Positions 12,301-27,300 of a stretch of DNA of 64,000 bases are shown here, in pieces. Position numbers and translations under genes: made by a program. Origin of the DNA: Corella eumyota (lineage: Eukaryota; Chordata; Ascidiacea; Phlebobranchia; Corellidae); the NCBI GenBank assembly GCA_963082875.1, contig OY720101.1, positions 15,089,671 to 15,153,670 of the forward strand. The letters are read 5' to 3'. Position 1 is the first letter of the stretch, and each line of letters opens with the position of its first letter. The notes below the pieces were generated by a model that had not been told where the DNA came from, searched no databases, and was given only the letters and a program-made list of their open reading frames with translations.

Positions 12301-15300
12301 GGGGGCGAGGCGCTTGCATTTTTTTTATGTTTTTTCGCTTCGTTTGGCGCTCAATTGTGCTAAATTGTACGTCATATTGTTGTTTGGTATTCTGTAAGTT
12401 ATCACAACTTGAACTTTTCTTTAAACTGTCAGTTGTTGTTGGAGGGGGCTCAGGAGCTACCCTTCTGGGTTGTGGTCTTATCATTGCGGTTGGTTGTATT
12501 TTTTCTAAGTTTTCATATAATGCTGGTTTAGGGGGTAGTTTTGGTAGCACAAAAGTGCCAATATTGGTTAATTTTTTGTTATCAGATGGTGTGTATTTCT
12601 GTGGTTTAACTGCCACTAATGGTTTGTTTAACATACTTGATGCACTACTCTTGGTGCGGCGTGGTGCAGCAACTGGTTTATTTGGTGGTGTTTTTGGTTC
12701 TAATGGCAATTCTACTGGTTTATTTAATGGTAATTTAGGTTTGACATTTGTTTCTACTGGTTTATTAAATGGTGTTTCAGTTTTTATATCTGGTTCTACT
12801 GGTTCATCAAATGGTGTTTTAATTTGGTGTATTGGTTCTTTTTCTATGGTTTTACTTGTAGATGGTTGATTTTGGTTTGTATCGTCATTGGTTGTAAATG
12901 TGAAACAAGAATCTGGTGTGTCTGGTGTTTCGGGTGGTAGTTCAACGTACAAGTCTTCATTTTGAATAATTTTGTTGTCCTCTGGTTCACAGAAGCTCAC
13001 CGACTTTTTCTGTTGTTTGTTAACTTCTAAATTTTCTTCTTTCTGTGGTGTTTCATCTTTCTTGAAAATGTTTAGTGGGATTTTTGGGGACTTTGAGTTT
13101 AGTTTTTCAAGTTTACCTAAACCATTGTTGGTGTTTTCTTTGATATCTCCATTTTTATATCTTAACAACATAAATTTTAAAATTTAGAGTGTGTAAGTTG
13201 ACGTTTTGTGTTTTTTAGGACTTGAGGTGTTAGGTTCAATTCCCACTATTGGCATTTATATAAGGTTTAAATCAAATTTCCATTTTTATATCTTAATCAC
13301 AAAAATTTTGGATGTTAAAGTGTGTTAGTTTGGAGTATTTTTACACTTAAGGTGGTAGATTTAAATCCCACTACTGGTATTTAAAAATGGTTTATATCTA
13401 AGTTACTTTATAAATAGCTTGGTAGTTAAATTTAACTTAAGAATGAGTTGAACTTTAAGTTTGTTTTAATTTTACTTGAGGGTTGTTAGTTGTTGTAAAC
13501 TTTCTTGTAATTTATTCTCAACCTCCACTGCACTTTGTTTAAGTTCTGATAATGTGTTCGTCATTTTCTTACGCATTGAGATTACCTCGATCGGAGTTCC
13601 ATCCTTTAATAAGATATTTTCAAAAGATTTTTACATTTAGATTTTTACGTTTTATAAATAACAATTTTAAAATTCAAAAACATTATTAATTAAAGATAGA
13701 AGCAAAATTTGGTGTGAAAAAGTGAATATATTGATGAAAGAAATCATATAAAATGGCATAAATTAGTAGGAAACTGGTGTAAAACCAGCGTTAAAAACTG
13801 GTGTAAAAATTGGCACAAATTGGTGTAAAAAAGGGGTAAAAATTGGTTTAAAAAATTTTCAAAAATTAGTGTAAAAACTGGTGTTAAAATTGGATTAAAA
13901 TTTGTATAAAAATTGAGTAGTTATAAGTAGTGTAAAAAAGGGCTAAAAAGTGGTGTAAAAAGTGACAAAAATAGACTTATTTTATTGGTCTAAATTTGGT
14001 TAAAACTGGTTATTTAAAACTTTTGCAAAGTTGTTGACTTACCTTGATAACACATTGTGTTAGTTGTGTACAGTTTAACATACAATTCAACTGTAATTCT
14101 AACTGTTCCCTTGCAGTTGTAAAATGTTGGGTTTTGTTGGTTTCTATGTTTTCTACTTCTGATATCATTTTTACTTTCTCCTGAAAACATAAAACTTGAA
14201 GTTGTGGAGCTTATTGGATAATCTACACATGAGTATATGTCTAATTTATGGACCTACAAAAAAAATTTTGTTATGTAGTGCCCTGGTAAATTATCACATG
14301 CAAATATTAAATAAGAGTTATAACCATAATATGACAATTTAATTTCCAACAATAAGAGTTGTAACCATAATATAACAATTTAAATTCCAAACATAGGGCA
14401 GACTGTCAACTTGTTCTAACACAATTTTTCCTCCTCTGTTGTTGTTAATTAATTTAATTAAAAACCTTTTGAATATTTTCGATAAATTCTTGAGCAGTAT
14501 TCTCGATATCATCTTTAATTTGTTGTAGTTGATTAAGTTCATCATCTTTCATTTCATTTAACTCGTTCAAACAAATCTCAGTTTTCTTAACTCCTTCAGA
14601 TATTTCTGTTTCAATTAAGATAACCTAGAAATATTTATTTTATGTTTAGAGAAAAATTAAAAAAAAAAGAAATCGGCAAAATAAATTATTATTAATGCAC
14701 TAATTTTCTATAGGCTTTATCTTATTATATTAACCAAAGTTTTGTTACCATAAATGTGTGTTTTTTTGTATATATCTTTATCCTCGATTTGGGAAAGTCA
14801 AATGCGCGACTTAAACATAGAGTAACATCAGTTACTCCAACCCAGTCTTGAGTTGCCTGTAGTTTGGGATATTATAGATTATAATTGCCTGGTAATTGTG
14901 CTGCTGATTAAATGTTGGCTTAGCAGGAGTTCATACTGTTTATAGCATCTTACTCAAGAGCGCTATAGCATGAGATCAGTGGGGATTAAACCCATGACCT
15001 CATGTGTGGTGTAGCAAGTGTTCTTACCACTGCACTAGCTGCCGGTCCACCACGCTGTAGTAAATTTTATTAAAATTTGTTAAATTATTAAGTTCTGACC
15101 TGGTCTTTAAGTTCATTAATAATTTCATTAGTAGGACTAAGTTTATGACTCCTATGTTCCTCTATAATACAATCTCTACAAACCAATTTATCGCATTTAT
15201 AACAATAATGATCCAGGTTTTGGCTCTGTAGAATATAATATTGTTAAATTGTTTATTTTAATTAGGAAATAAGTTGGTATATTTATTGGCATCATTACAG

Positions 15301-18300
15301 TTGGATTTTTAATTGTTGTAATATGGTCGCAATTCTCAACTAATATTTGACTGTGATTATTTACCCATGCACCACAAATAGTAGTTTTATTTATTTTGTA
15401 AGCCTCTAAATTAGAAATATACATATATTGTCTAAAAAGCTCTATTAAATATAGAGTTAATAATGTTTAAATGATGGTCACCTTATGAGTTTGGCATCTG
15501 TTTAGTTGTTGGGTTTTGATCTCAGATTTATATTTTCCACTTTCTATTTCTTGTATTGATGCAACCTAGATATAGAGGTTAATGTATTTGTTATAATCAA
15601 AACCTTTGAACTAAAGAAATTGTGGTAAAAATATTTAATGGTAATTTTTTATACTAAAAAATAAAATACAAAAATTGCAAATCTGTGAAATGTTGTCAGC
15701 AGGAATTTGTATATATATATATCTTTATCCTCGATGTGGGAAAGTCGAATGCGCGACTTAAACATAGAGTAACATAAGTTACTCCGACCCAGTCTCGAGT
15801 TGTCTGTGGCAGTTTGGGATATTATAGATTATAATTGCCCGGTAATTATACTGCTGATTAAGTCCTGCTAACTCAGGAGGAGTTCATACCGTTTATAATG
15901 CCTTACTCAAGGGCGCTACAGCTTGAGATCAGTGGGGATTGAACCCACGACCTCATGGTAATGTAGCAAGAGTTCTTATCACTACACCACGCTGCCGGTG
16001 CAGGGTTAAACACTTAATCGAAAAACTACCATTTGTGGTGATCTGTAAATTTTTGTGGGGTTATATCAGGAAAAGCATTCAAAAAGGTGCACCAAATAGG
16101 TAAAAATGCAACCTGTGGGGCAAGTTTGTTAGTTAGTAAAGTCCAAACCTGATGATCTTTTGTTAGTTTAGTCCTTGTATGAAAAGCAGCACAATCAGCA
16201 CATAAATGATCCAAGCATGTAATACATTGATATGTTGCCATAGTTTGTTCCTTATCAGGGCAAGTTTGGCACATCTCATATTCTCCATCTGTCTGTGTTG
16301 TTGATGTATCTAGTCCTCTAAACATATGAATAATTGTGGTTTGTGTTTAAAAGAATAGTATTAAGATATTTGCCTAAAATTGATTTTTTGTGGTTAAAGT
16401 TTTGGATCTCTTATACTTTATGATTCTTATATAAACTCACATACCCTATGGTCTTTGCTAATTCTTTGTCGTATTTAACAGTTTTAGATAGTTATTTATC
16501 AAACTTTACAATCTTAGGATATTCTCTTTTGTACTCTACAAAAGCCTTTGCCGATTTCTGGTATTTTACAGTCTTAAGTTTTCCCGAGAACCGTAAAGTT
16601 ATTGATTCTTAATTTATGTTTTTTGGTTTATTAGGTTTAAAAATTCAGCCTTATAGCCCAGATATATAATAGTTTTCATTACTTGGGCACTCTCTTACGA
16701 TTTATTTTAGTATAAAAGTAAATTTAAAATTTAAAAATATTTGTTAAATTGTATAAAAATTAAAACCGACACCGTAGTGCAGTGGATAGACACTCGACTT
16801 TAATATGTGAGGTCTTGGGTTTGATTCCTGATGCTTTAATCTATGTTTAGGTCGTGAAGTTGACCCTCTCTCGTAGAGAATAAATAAATTTGGTAAATAA
16901 ATAATTAAAGAACCATTCAGAATCTTACATAGTTTGTGAATTTCTCCAACTTTCCATCATAACTGAAATATTACTTAAAACAAAATTGGTTTTCAACCCA
17001 GTCACCCCTTTAAGTCCTAATAAGGTTCGTTGTCTACATAGGGGGCACAAGATGTAGGAATTATGTTTGGTCTTATCACAAGCTTCTAAATATAAATAAA
17101 AATAATTTAAAATTGATTCTTACTATTCCATGATTTAATTTGACTCTTTTTTCGTAGTTTAATAAGATTAAATAGTTAACTAGTCGATAGCTTACCCTAC
17201 AGTCGGAATTTTAATTGTTGTAATATGGTTGCAACTCTCAACTTAAATTTGTCTGCAATAATTTACCAACACACCACAAATAGCAGTTTTATTTATTTTA
17301 TAGGCTTTGGACTAACATATATATATATATTGTCTACTGATATTAAATAAGTTACTTTTGTAAAATATATATAAAATTACAAAACAATTTTTACTAAATG
17401 ATATTTTGGATTAATAATTTTAAAATTTTGAAAAGGCTTTTCTATATTAAAACTTTTACAAACTCTTCTAATTTAACATATGTTTAAACCAGCTGTAAAC
17501 TTTCAATCCTATTTCCTTTAACATGATATTACATATACACATGTTGTTACTCATTATGTAAATTAAGACAGAGATGATAAGGTTACCAAGTTGTTTGACC
17601 AGTTTTACTTAAATTTTTATAAATAAACGGGTAGTTATAAGTAGTAATGTCCATGTTAATTGATCATTACCTAATGTAATGATAGTTAATAGATTATTAA
17701 ATTTAATTTAATGACAATATGTTGTAGTAATATAAATGTAAACAATATTAATAGCTATGACATATTTAATAAAAAATCATTTCAAAAATATGATAACTTT
17801 TGTAAAAAATGTAAAAAAAACAGATCTAAAGTGTAAAAAAAATTTTGTTTACATTTTATGATTTTTAGTTAAGAAATTATTGTTAAGTAACATTTATATT
17901 TAACTTACCTAAACAGGTTAAACAGAATGAATGTTGGCAAGTTAAAACTTTCGGTTCCTTATAAACTTCCATACATATCTGGCATGTTAAATAATCTTCA
18001 TTGATTTGTGATAATATTTCTTTTGATGTTGACATATTGGGGTTAGTTTGGTTAAAAGGTTATGATTCTATACTAGAAAATATAAAGTGGTTATTAGTAA
18101 ATTTTGACTGGTAGCTTAATTTATATAAATTTAAAAACCAGCAGCGTGGTGTAGTGGTGAGAACACTTGCTACACCACCATAAGGTCTTGGGTTCAATCC
18201 CCACTGCTATCATAGTGTAGCGTAAAGTGCTATAAACGGTATCTTGAGTAAAGTGCTATAAACGGTATAAAATCCTTCTAAGTCAGAACCTAATCAGCAG

Positions 18301-21300
18301 CGTAATTATCGGGCAATTATAATCAATAATATCCAAAACTGCAACAGGCAACTCGATACTGGGTCGGAGTAACTGATGTTACTCTAGGTTTAAGTCACGC
18401 ATTTGACCTTTCCACATTAAGGATAAAGATATATACGAAAAAAATCTAAGTATTAGATTAAAACATATTTTTGTTGCTTTTTTTAATTTAAAATTTGTAC
18501 TAAAACTTAGGCCTTTAAAATATTTTGACTGTACTATAGGAAATTGCTGTTTTTCAATATTATATTACTGCTAAAATACAACAAAATTGCCTAAAAATTT
18601 ATTTTTTATTCTGTGTCTTAATTCTCTTTTGCTAAATGTTAATTGCTACTCAGAAAACAACATATAAGTATATCCACTAATATATCACATGTTATATCTG
18701 GCATATATACAACTATGACATCATTCATGTCTTTAGGGAAAATTAATCATTTAAAATAGATTTTAAATGTCAACTTTTCGGTATCAGATAACAATCATTT
18801 AAGGCTATATTTTTGATTCTTTTTTATTCGGTTTTTATGTAAAATATATGTTAATACTATTCTTACATTTTTGGTCAATTTAAAATTTTAGTAATTTATT
18901 TTACTTTTGTTTAACATTTATTGAATAACACTTTTTCTTATATCTGTAATTTTAATATTTTTTACAAGCCAAAATCTCTTCAAACTTGTTCATAACATGC
19001 TGTATACTCTTACATACTAATATAATGTTAAATAAATAATGCATTTGGTTTAAATGCCCCTAGGCTTGTCTAGCTGTCAACACATGAATGTCAAAATAAA
19101 ATCTGTTTTTGCTTGTCCTAAATTACTAATTATGATTACTAATACATATTTCTTTTAATGGTTTTGATTTGTTTTAAATTTAATTTTTATTAATGAAGTA
19201 TGCTAAAATTAATTTTTGTTTTTAATTGTGGTTTTATAAATTTTTTTTTTTTTATTATTATTGGTAACTATACAGTACTAAAATACCTAAATACTTGTTA
19301 TTAAATTACATAGTAAATTATAAAGTGTTGTCAATAACTAAAATACTTATTGTAAAAATAATAAACTAATAAGATGACCATTTTTTTAAATTAAACTGAA
19401 AAATTTTATTTATTTTCAGGGCTTCCCCCCGAACTTTGTTAACTTTCTGTACAAATGGAGTTTTGCTTCGAACATTGATGGCTGGGGACCATTCCCTACA
19501 GAGCATGACCCATATTATTGTGGTATGTATACTCTATTGAAGGTTTAATGTTTAATTTTCACCACTGGCATGTTATAGCATCCTTTTTCAAGATTGGAGG
19601 TTCTAAGTTTGATTACCACTAATGGCATGAAAAGTTAAACTTGAGATCCTGAGTTTGATTTCCACTGCTGGCATGTTGTAGCAATTATGAATAAAACCTG
19701 AGGTCCTGTGTTTGATTCCCACTGCTGGCATGTTGCAGCATCCCTAAGTAAGGCTTGAGGTCCTGTGTTTGATTCTCACTGCTAATACCTTATGTGTTGA
19801 AAATTCAAAAAATGTTTAAACATATTACTCTAGGATGAAGTTCATGAAAGAGATAGATTCAGTGACTTTCTGCTCACCAAGCTCAAGATTTTACTGCAAT
19901 CTAAAAAGAACAAAAACTTTAAATTAATTCTAATGAGTGCTGCACTGAATGTTGATTTGTTTATTAAATATTTCAACAACTGCCCTCTAGTAAAAAGTAA
20001 GTTGAAATCTGTGATAATTTTTGATTAAAAAAAATATTTAATATTTTATTTACTTTTAAATGTAGTAGGACTTTGTTGTGTTATTTTTCAGCAGTATTTA
20101 TTATCTAGATTTGGTCTTAGGGTAGTTAATTGTTTTATTGAGCTCAGCAGGACTTAGTGTTAAATTAGTAAAGGGTTAAAAATATTTTAATTTAGTTCCT
20201 GGTAGACTGTATGAAGTACAGGAATATTTTCTTGAAGATATTTTAAAAAGGTAAAAATGATATTTAAGAATTAAGGTGGTATTAAAATGAGTAAGGTAAA
20301 ATTTTAAAAGACATTTAGTTAGTAGAACTGGCAGAGTGGTGTAATGGTAAGAACACTTGCTACACTACATGATGTTGTGGGTTCGATCCCCACTGCTCTC
20401 GTGCTGTAGCATCCTTTAGTAAGGTGCTATAAACGATATGAACTCCTGCTGAGCCAGCACTTAATCAGCAGCATAATTACCAGGCAATTATAATCGATAA
20501 TATTTCAAACTGCTAAAGGCAACTTGAAACTGGGTCAGGGTAACTGTTGTTACTCTATGTTTAGGCTGTGCATTTAACCTTTCCACATCGAGGATAAATT
20601 TATACAAAGAAAATGTATTTAGTTTTAATATAAATATAGTGTAACAGAAGGAAATATATTTAGTAAGTTTTAACTGCAGTTTAGTATTTTAGAATTATAA
20701 AATTTAAATTGCTTTTTTAGCACTGGTTATTTAGATAAAAAATTAGAAAAAGAAAGTGTAGAAAAATCTGAAATATGTGATCAAGTTGAGGGTCTTAAGG
20801 TATTTAAATATAAATAATATTGATTTTATGTAGTCTAAGAATTGTTTTTAATTAATTTTAATGTTTGTGTTTTGCAGTTGGCAGAAAATGACTCAAATAA
20901 AGAAGAAGAAACAAGGTAAAACCCATTTATTATTTTAATTTTTAAAATACTTAAAGTGTTTTGTTAAAAATTGATTGGTAATGTAAATAACCTAAGTCTT
21001 GGACTAAATAAAAATGTAACAACAAGTTAGCAGTGGGAATCAAACCCAGGATCCTGGATCCTACTCAAAAATGCTACAACATGCCAGCAGTGGGAATCAA
21101 ACCGAGGATCTTAGGTCTTACCAAAGGATGCTACAACATGCCCGCAGTGGAAATCAAACCCAGGATCTCTGGTCTTACTCAAAAATGCTACAACATGCCA
21201 GCAGTGGAAATCAAACCCAGGATCTTGGATCCTACTTAAAAATGCTACAACATGCCCGCAGTGGAAATCAAACCCAGGATCTATGGTCTTACTCAAAAAT

Positions 21301-24300
21301 GCTACAACATGCCAGCAGTGGAAATCAAACCCAGGATCTTGGATCCTACTTAAAAATGCTACAACATGCCAGCAGCGGGAATCAAACCGAGGATCTCAGG
21401 TCTCACCCAAGAATGCTACAACATGCCAGCAGTGGAAATCAAACCAAGAACCTCAGGTCTCACCCAAGAATGCTACAACATGCCGGCAGTAGAAATCAAA
21501 CCCAGGACCTTAGGTCTTACTTAAGGATGCTACAACATGCCGGCAGTAGAAATCAAACCCAGGACCTTAGGTCTTACTTAAGGATGCTACAACATGCCGG
21601 CAGTAGAAATCAAACCCAGGACCTTAGGTCTTACTTAAGGATGCTACAACATGCTAGCAGTGGGAATCGAACTGACATTATAAAACTTAATAAATATCTA
21701 ATATGTTAATTTATTTTAGGACACTGGACCCAGACACTGTAGCAGAATTGGATAAAATATTATATGATATTTGGCATGATGATGGAATCAACTCATTTCA
21801 CTTATTTGTTCACTATGTTAAAACAGGAAAATGCTCAGGTAATATTGCTTTGTTATAAAGTCAAAAAATCAGGAATTTTTAACTTTTATTTAGAAATTTA
21901 AACTGTTTTTATCACAATTTGGTACACATAAAAACTTATATGTAAAATATTTTTTCATGTGTCATAACAACTCTATATTTAAATCTATATACAATTAAGC
22001 TAAGTGGACAATATATATATATACATATGTCCAATTAATAGGCCTAAAAAACTGCCGGTGCGCAGGTGAATTATTGCAGGCAATTATTAGTTGAAAGTTG
22101 CAACCATATTACAACAATTAAAATTCCTACTGTAGCTTATGACTAGTTGTAAAAATATGTGAAAATTATCTGAAATTTTACATGCACAATTTTATTATAA
22201 ACACTTTTTATATTTAGTGAACTACCAGCATAGTGAGACTGGTATAACTGCACTAATGGCAGTATCAGCAAGAGGGAAGCTGAATGATGTTGAAAGTTTG
22301 ATAAACTATGGAGCAAATGTTGATGTTGTTGGCCCTAACTCGATGACTGCTTCTCTACTGGCTGAACAAGCTGGTTATATGGAGGTTTCAAAGTTAATTG
22401 ATTCTGTTAGGTAAGTTGTTAATATTGGTTTGTTAGAGTCTAGAGCCCTGGGTTGATTTTCACTGCTGACATGTTGTATAATTTTTGAATAAGACCCAAG
22501 ATTCTGGGTTTGATTCTCACTGCTGGCATGTGGCGTTTTAAAGTAACCTAAGATATGGGGTTTAATTCCCACTGATGGCATGTTAAAGCTTCTTTGAGGT
22601 AGACTCATGATTCTTAGTTTGATTTTCACTGCTGACATGTTGTATAATTTTTGAATAAGACCTGAGATCCGGGGTTTAATTCCCACTGATGGCATGTTAA
22701 AGCTTCTTTGAGTAAGACTCATGATTCTTAGTTTGATTTCCACTGCTAGCATGTTGTAGCATCCTTGAGTAAGGCTTTAGGCCCTGGGTTTAATTCTCAC
22801 TGCTAGCATGTTGTAGCTCTTTCACATTAGACTTAAGGTCCTGGTTAATTAAAAGATGAATGATAACCAGTAACTTAAACATAAACTTAGACTATAAAGG
22901 TATAAGTAAAGTTATTCTAAATCTAAGTTTAAATTTTGTTAATTGTTTTTTACAGTCAAAACTCAAACAGTCGTCGAGTTTTGGATAATTTCAAAGAAAA
23001 CTCTGAGAATAAAAAGTTGTTGAGTTTATATCACCAATATTTTGATTCCGATAAAGTTAATTATGACATCATATTATGTTTATTGTTGAAGATTTGCAGA
23101 GACTCTTCTGAAGGTAAATTTTGATAAAATTTATTTGTAATAAAAAACAAAAATGTTAACTAAAATTTTTTTTTTTATAAAATTGCAAAATTTTTCAAAT
23201 TTTATTTTAGGTTCAATCTTGATATTCTTGCCTGGATATGATGATATTGTTACATTGCGTGACATCATACTAAGTGATTGTGACATTACAAATTACTTTG
23301 ATATAAGGTTGTTTACATTACACTCAGCTATGCAAAGCAGTGAAGAACAAAAACAAATATTTTATAAAGTTCCGCAAGGCTCAAGAAAAATTGTAAGTTT
23401 AAAAAATATTAAAGGTTTTGGGTTTGATTCCCACTGCTGGCATGTTGTAGCATCCTTGAGTAAGATCCAAGGTCCTGGGTTTAATTTTCACTGCTGGCAT
23501 GTTGTAGCATTCTTGAGTAAGTCTTAAGTATTGGGTTTGAATTTCACTGCTGACACAGTATAGCATCCTCGAGTAAGACCTTAAGTATCGGGTTTAATTC
23601 TTACTGCTGGCATGTTGTAACATCCTTAAGTAACCCCTGTAATTTTTGGTTTGATTCCCACTGCTGGCATGTTGTAACATCTTTAAGTAACCCCTGTAAT
23701 CTTGGGTTAGGGGTATTCCCACTGTTGGCATGTTATAGCAATAAACTATTTTTCTTTATATACTTAAGATTGAGATTTTTTTTTTTAATTTAAAATTCTA
23801 GATATTATCCACCAACATATCAGAAAGTGCGATCACAATCGATGATGTTGTTTATGTGATTGACTCAGGTAAAGTAAAGGTAAGATCGTACGAAGCTTTC
23901 ACTTCAACCAACTCACTTAAGAGGGTTTGGATATCAAAGACTAACTCTATACAGAGGAAGGGAAGAGCAGGCAGATGCAGGTAGATTAAAGTTATGAATA
24001 TTTTTTGTATAATTTAGGCCTCGTCACTAGATGTGGTACTTTTTTTTTACCAATTGATAGTTTGCTCTACATAAGACATTTAAATTGTCATCATATGGTT
24101 CCAACTTTTACCTAATATTTGCCCACAATAATTTACTTGTGCACCACAAATGGCAGTTTTATTTATTTTGTAGGCCTATAAATTTGAGATCGTGTATATA
24201 TAAACATTGCCCACTAAGCTCTCTTATATATAAATGTATATTTTAATGTAAATTCTTAATTTTATTTCATAAAGTAATATATTACCCTTACTTAAACCTA

Positions 24301-27300
24301 ACTTTCTTTTCTAGTTTTTGGTTATTGTAATATTTTCTGGATAATTAAACTGTTATTTTTTGGCTTGGCAGCAGTTTATACATTTATGCTTAACACAAAA
24401 CCACTACAATATAGAAGCAATGTATATTAAGCATAAACCTTCATATAAATATTTTCTTAACAAAAGTTCAAAACTTTTAAAAAAATAGCCAACTGTACAA
24501 AACCATTAACAAATAATTTCATTTGCAGAGCAGGAGTATGCTACCATTTATTCTCCCAATCCCAATATACAACAATGTCAGAACAACAAGTACCTGAAAT
24601 ATTAAGAACCCCATTAGAGGAATTATGTTTGCAAGTCAAGTTGTTGGATCTAGGTTGCCCAATTTCAAAGTTTTTCCAGCAAGCCCCCAGTCCACCTTCT
24701 GATGTTATGATCAATAATGCAGTGGAGTTGTTAAAGGTGGTTACATTTATTTATTTAAAGTGTAATGCTGTAAAGTTAATTTATACATATATATATAATG
24801 CAGCTTAGTGGACAATATATGTAAATAAGTATGTTCAATTTATAGGCCTACAAAATATATAAAACTGCCATTTGTGGTGCACAGGTAAATTATCCCAGGC
24901 GAATATTAGTTAAGAGTTGTGGTCATTTAACGACAACTAAAATGCAAACCATAGGGTGGGTATTGACTAGTCTATATATGATAAAGCTTAGTAAACTATA
25001 AATGTAGGTATGTTTATGAAATCCCAATTTATAGATCTTTAAAAAAAAATTGCTGTTTGTGGTGCCTAGGCAAAAGATTAGTAGTGACCATATTACAAAA
25101 GTTAAAATAAAGGCTTTAGAATAGGCAATCAACTAGCACTTATTTCAGGCCTTATGTGTACTTTTTAATGTGGCTATTAAGAGCCTTTTTTTAACCAAAA
25201 TACAAGGTTATTTTAGCCCAGTCTTAAGAGTGCTTGTATTAGACTTACAACAATATTGAACTTATGTTAATGTTCAGATGCTTGATGCATTGGATTCTCA
25301 AGAAATGTTGACAGACCTTGGATATCATCTCGTTGACCTTCCCATTGACCCTAGGCTGGGTAAAACTTGTTATTTTATTTAATTTAACTAAAGTTATGTT
25401 AACATATTAAGCAGTCATCTATATATATCGTAGCTTATGGGACGATATGTCCATATTATAGGCCTACAAAATAATTAAAACTGCTGTTTGTGGTGAGCAG
25501 GTAAATTATTACAGGCAAATATTAGTTAAGAGTTGCATTCATATTATGACAGTTAAAATTTAGACTATAGGGTGGGCTTTTAACTTGTATATTCTAAAAA
25601 TAGTAAAAAATCAAAATTTGAGCTAAATTTAATTTTTGTAATCAACTTTTTTCCTATTAACTTTAGGTAAAATGGTTTTGTACGGAGTTGTGTTAAAATG
25701 TTTGGATCCAGTGTTAACTATAGCTTGTACTTTATCTTTTAAAAACCCGTTCCTTATCCAAAGTCAACTTCATGAAAAGAAACTTGCATTCGGCAGCAAA
25801 GTTAAACTTTCTGCAGGTACAATAAACTTTAACTTTTATTTTATTTTTTAGTTAAGTTTTTTGTGCATAATTAAAAGGAATTTAAAGATATACAATTACA
25901 TCAATGAAATGGAAAAATAACAAAATCAATTTAATGAATTAAAATATGCCATAAATATTAATGTTTACACAAATAAGTTTAAAGTTAAGTCCATTTTATA
26001 AAGATTTTTGTATGAATTTTAGATATTAACTTACTAGCAGTCATTTTTGATAATTTTTTTTATATTTATTTATTCTCAATGTGGCAAGGTTGACTTTATG
26101 ACCTAAATATAAAGTAACATCAGTTACTCCGACCCAGTCTTCTGTTGCCTGTGGCAGTTTGGGTTATTAAAGATTATAATTGTCCAATAATTAAGCTGCT
26201 GATTAAGTTTTAGCTTAGCAGGAGTTCATATTGTTTATAGCGCCTTACTTAAGGGTGCTACAGCTTAGTTGTAGGGGGAATTGAACCCAGAAGCTTATGT
26301 AGTAAAGCTATTGGTTCTGATCATTGCACTATGCTACCGTTTATATTTTAAAACTTTTTTTTTATTTTTAATGTTGAAGGAACCTTCAGTGATCACATGT
26401 GCTTATTGCGAGCTTTCCAAGCTTGGCAGAAAGCGAGAAGTTACGGATGGGAGCAAAGTTTCTGTCGCGATAATTTCATGTCACAAGCTACCATGGAGCT
26501 GATAGTTGGTAGGTTTTATGTTTAAACACTAAAGTCTTGGGTTTGATTCCCACTGCTGGCATGTCAAAGCTTTTTTGAATATGACCTTAGATCCTGTATT
26601 TGATTCTCACTGCTGGTATGTTGTAGCATCCTTGAGTAAGACCTGAGGTCGTGGGTTTGATTCCAACTGCTTCCACATTGTGACATTTTTGTCCAATAGC
26701 TTTTTTAGTTAAAAAAATTAACTCTATTTTTTTTTTAAGACCTAAAACATACATTGAGTTATAATATCTACATAACAATATTTCAATGACTTAAGACAAT
26801 GTAAGCAACTTAAAATATCTAAAGTATTGGCTGTATTGTTATTACTATTACACCAAGCTTACCTTAAACCTCTTATACACAGGTATGAGGAGTCAGTTGT
26901 TAGGTCAACTTAGAGCAATTGGTTTTGTTAGAGCCAGGGGTGGGAATGATATCAGAGACTTGAATACAAACTCGGAAAACTGGGCGGTGGTTAAGGTAAA
27001 TAAATTTAAGTATAACAATTTTTTTCTTTTTTTTTCAATTTGAAATTTCGTAAAAATTTTAAATTTTTTTATTTTTTTTTTTTGCTAAAATATTTGTTTT
27101 ATTTCCAGGCCTCCCTATGTGCTAGCATGTACCCAAATATTCTTCATATTGACAAAAAATCAAATAAAACGCACACACAACATTGCAAGAAAGTTAGATT
27201 CCATAATTCATCAATTTTGTGTGAGCACAATGAGGTAACATCGTTAAAAATTTGTTTATATTATTGACTATCATAACATTTTTTTAATATTTATTTATCT

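Larger units (their letters stand above)
9075..19419 (+). other. 10.3-kb intron 6 of the YTHDC2-type gene
   Basis: The gene's other introns are mostly under 1.3 kb. This one interrupts codon AG|G between the motif Ia and motif II regions. It contains the whole TRIM-NHL gene on the other strand. The parts outside that gene, 9075-10095 and 18036-19419, are AT-rich with one SINE and no supported exon. Confidence 0.85.

Noticed and set aside
12327-12869. 180-codon plus-strand frame
   Set aside because: Antisense shadow of the large TRIM-NHL linker exon, whose minus-strand frame is continuous with the neighbouring exons.
21071-21709. 212-codon frame with a 19-residue repeat
   Set aside because: Read-through of the 57-base intronic array; it lies between exons 11 and 12 of the YTHDC2-type gene.
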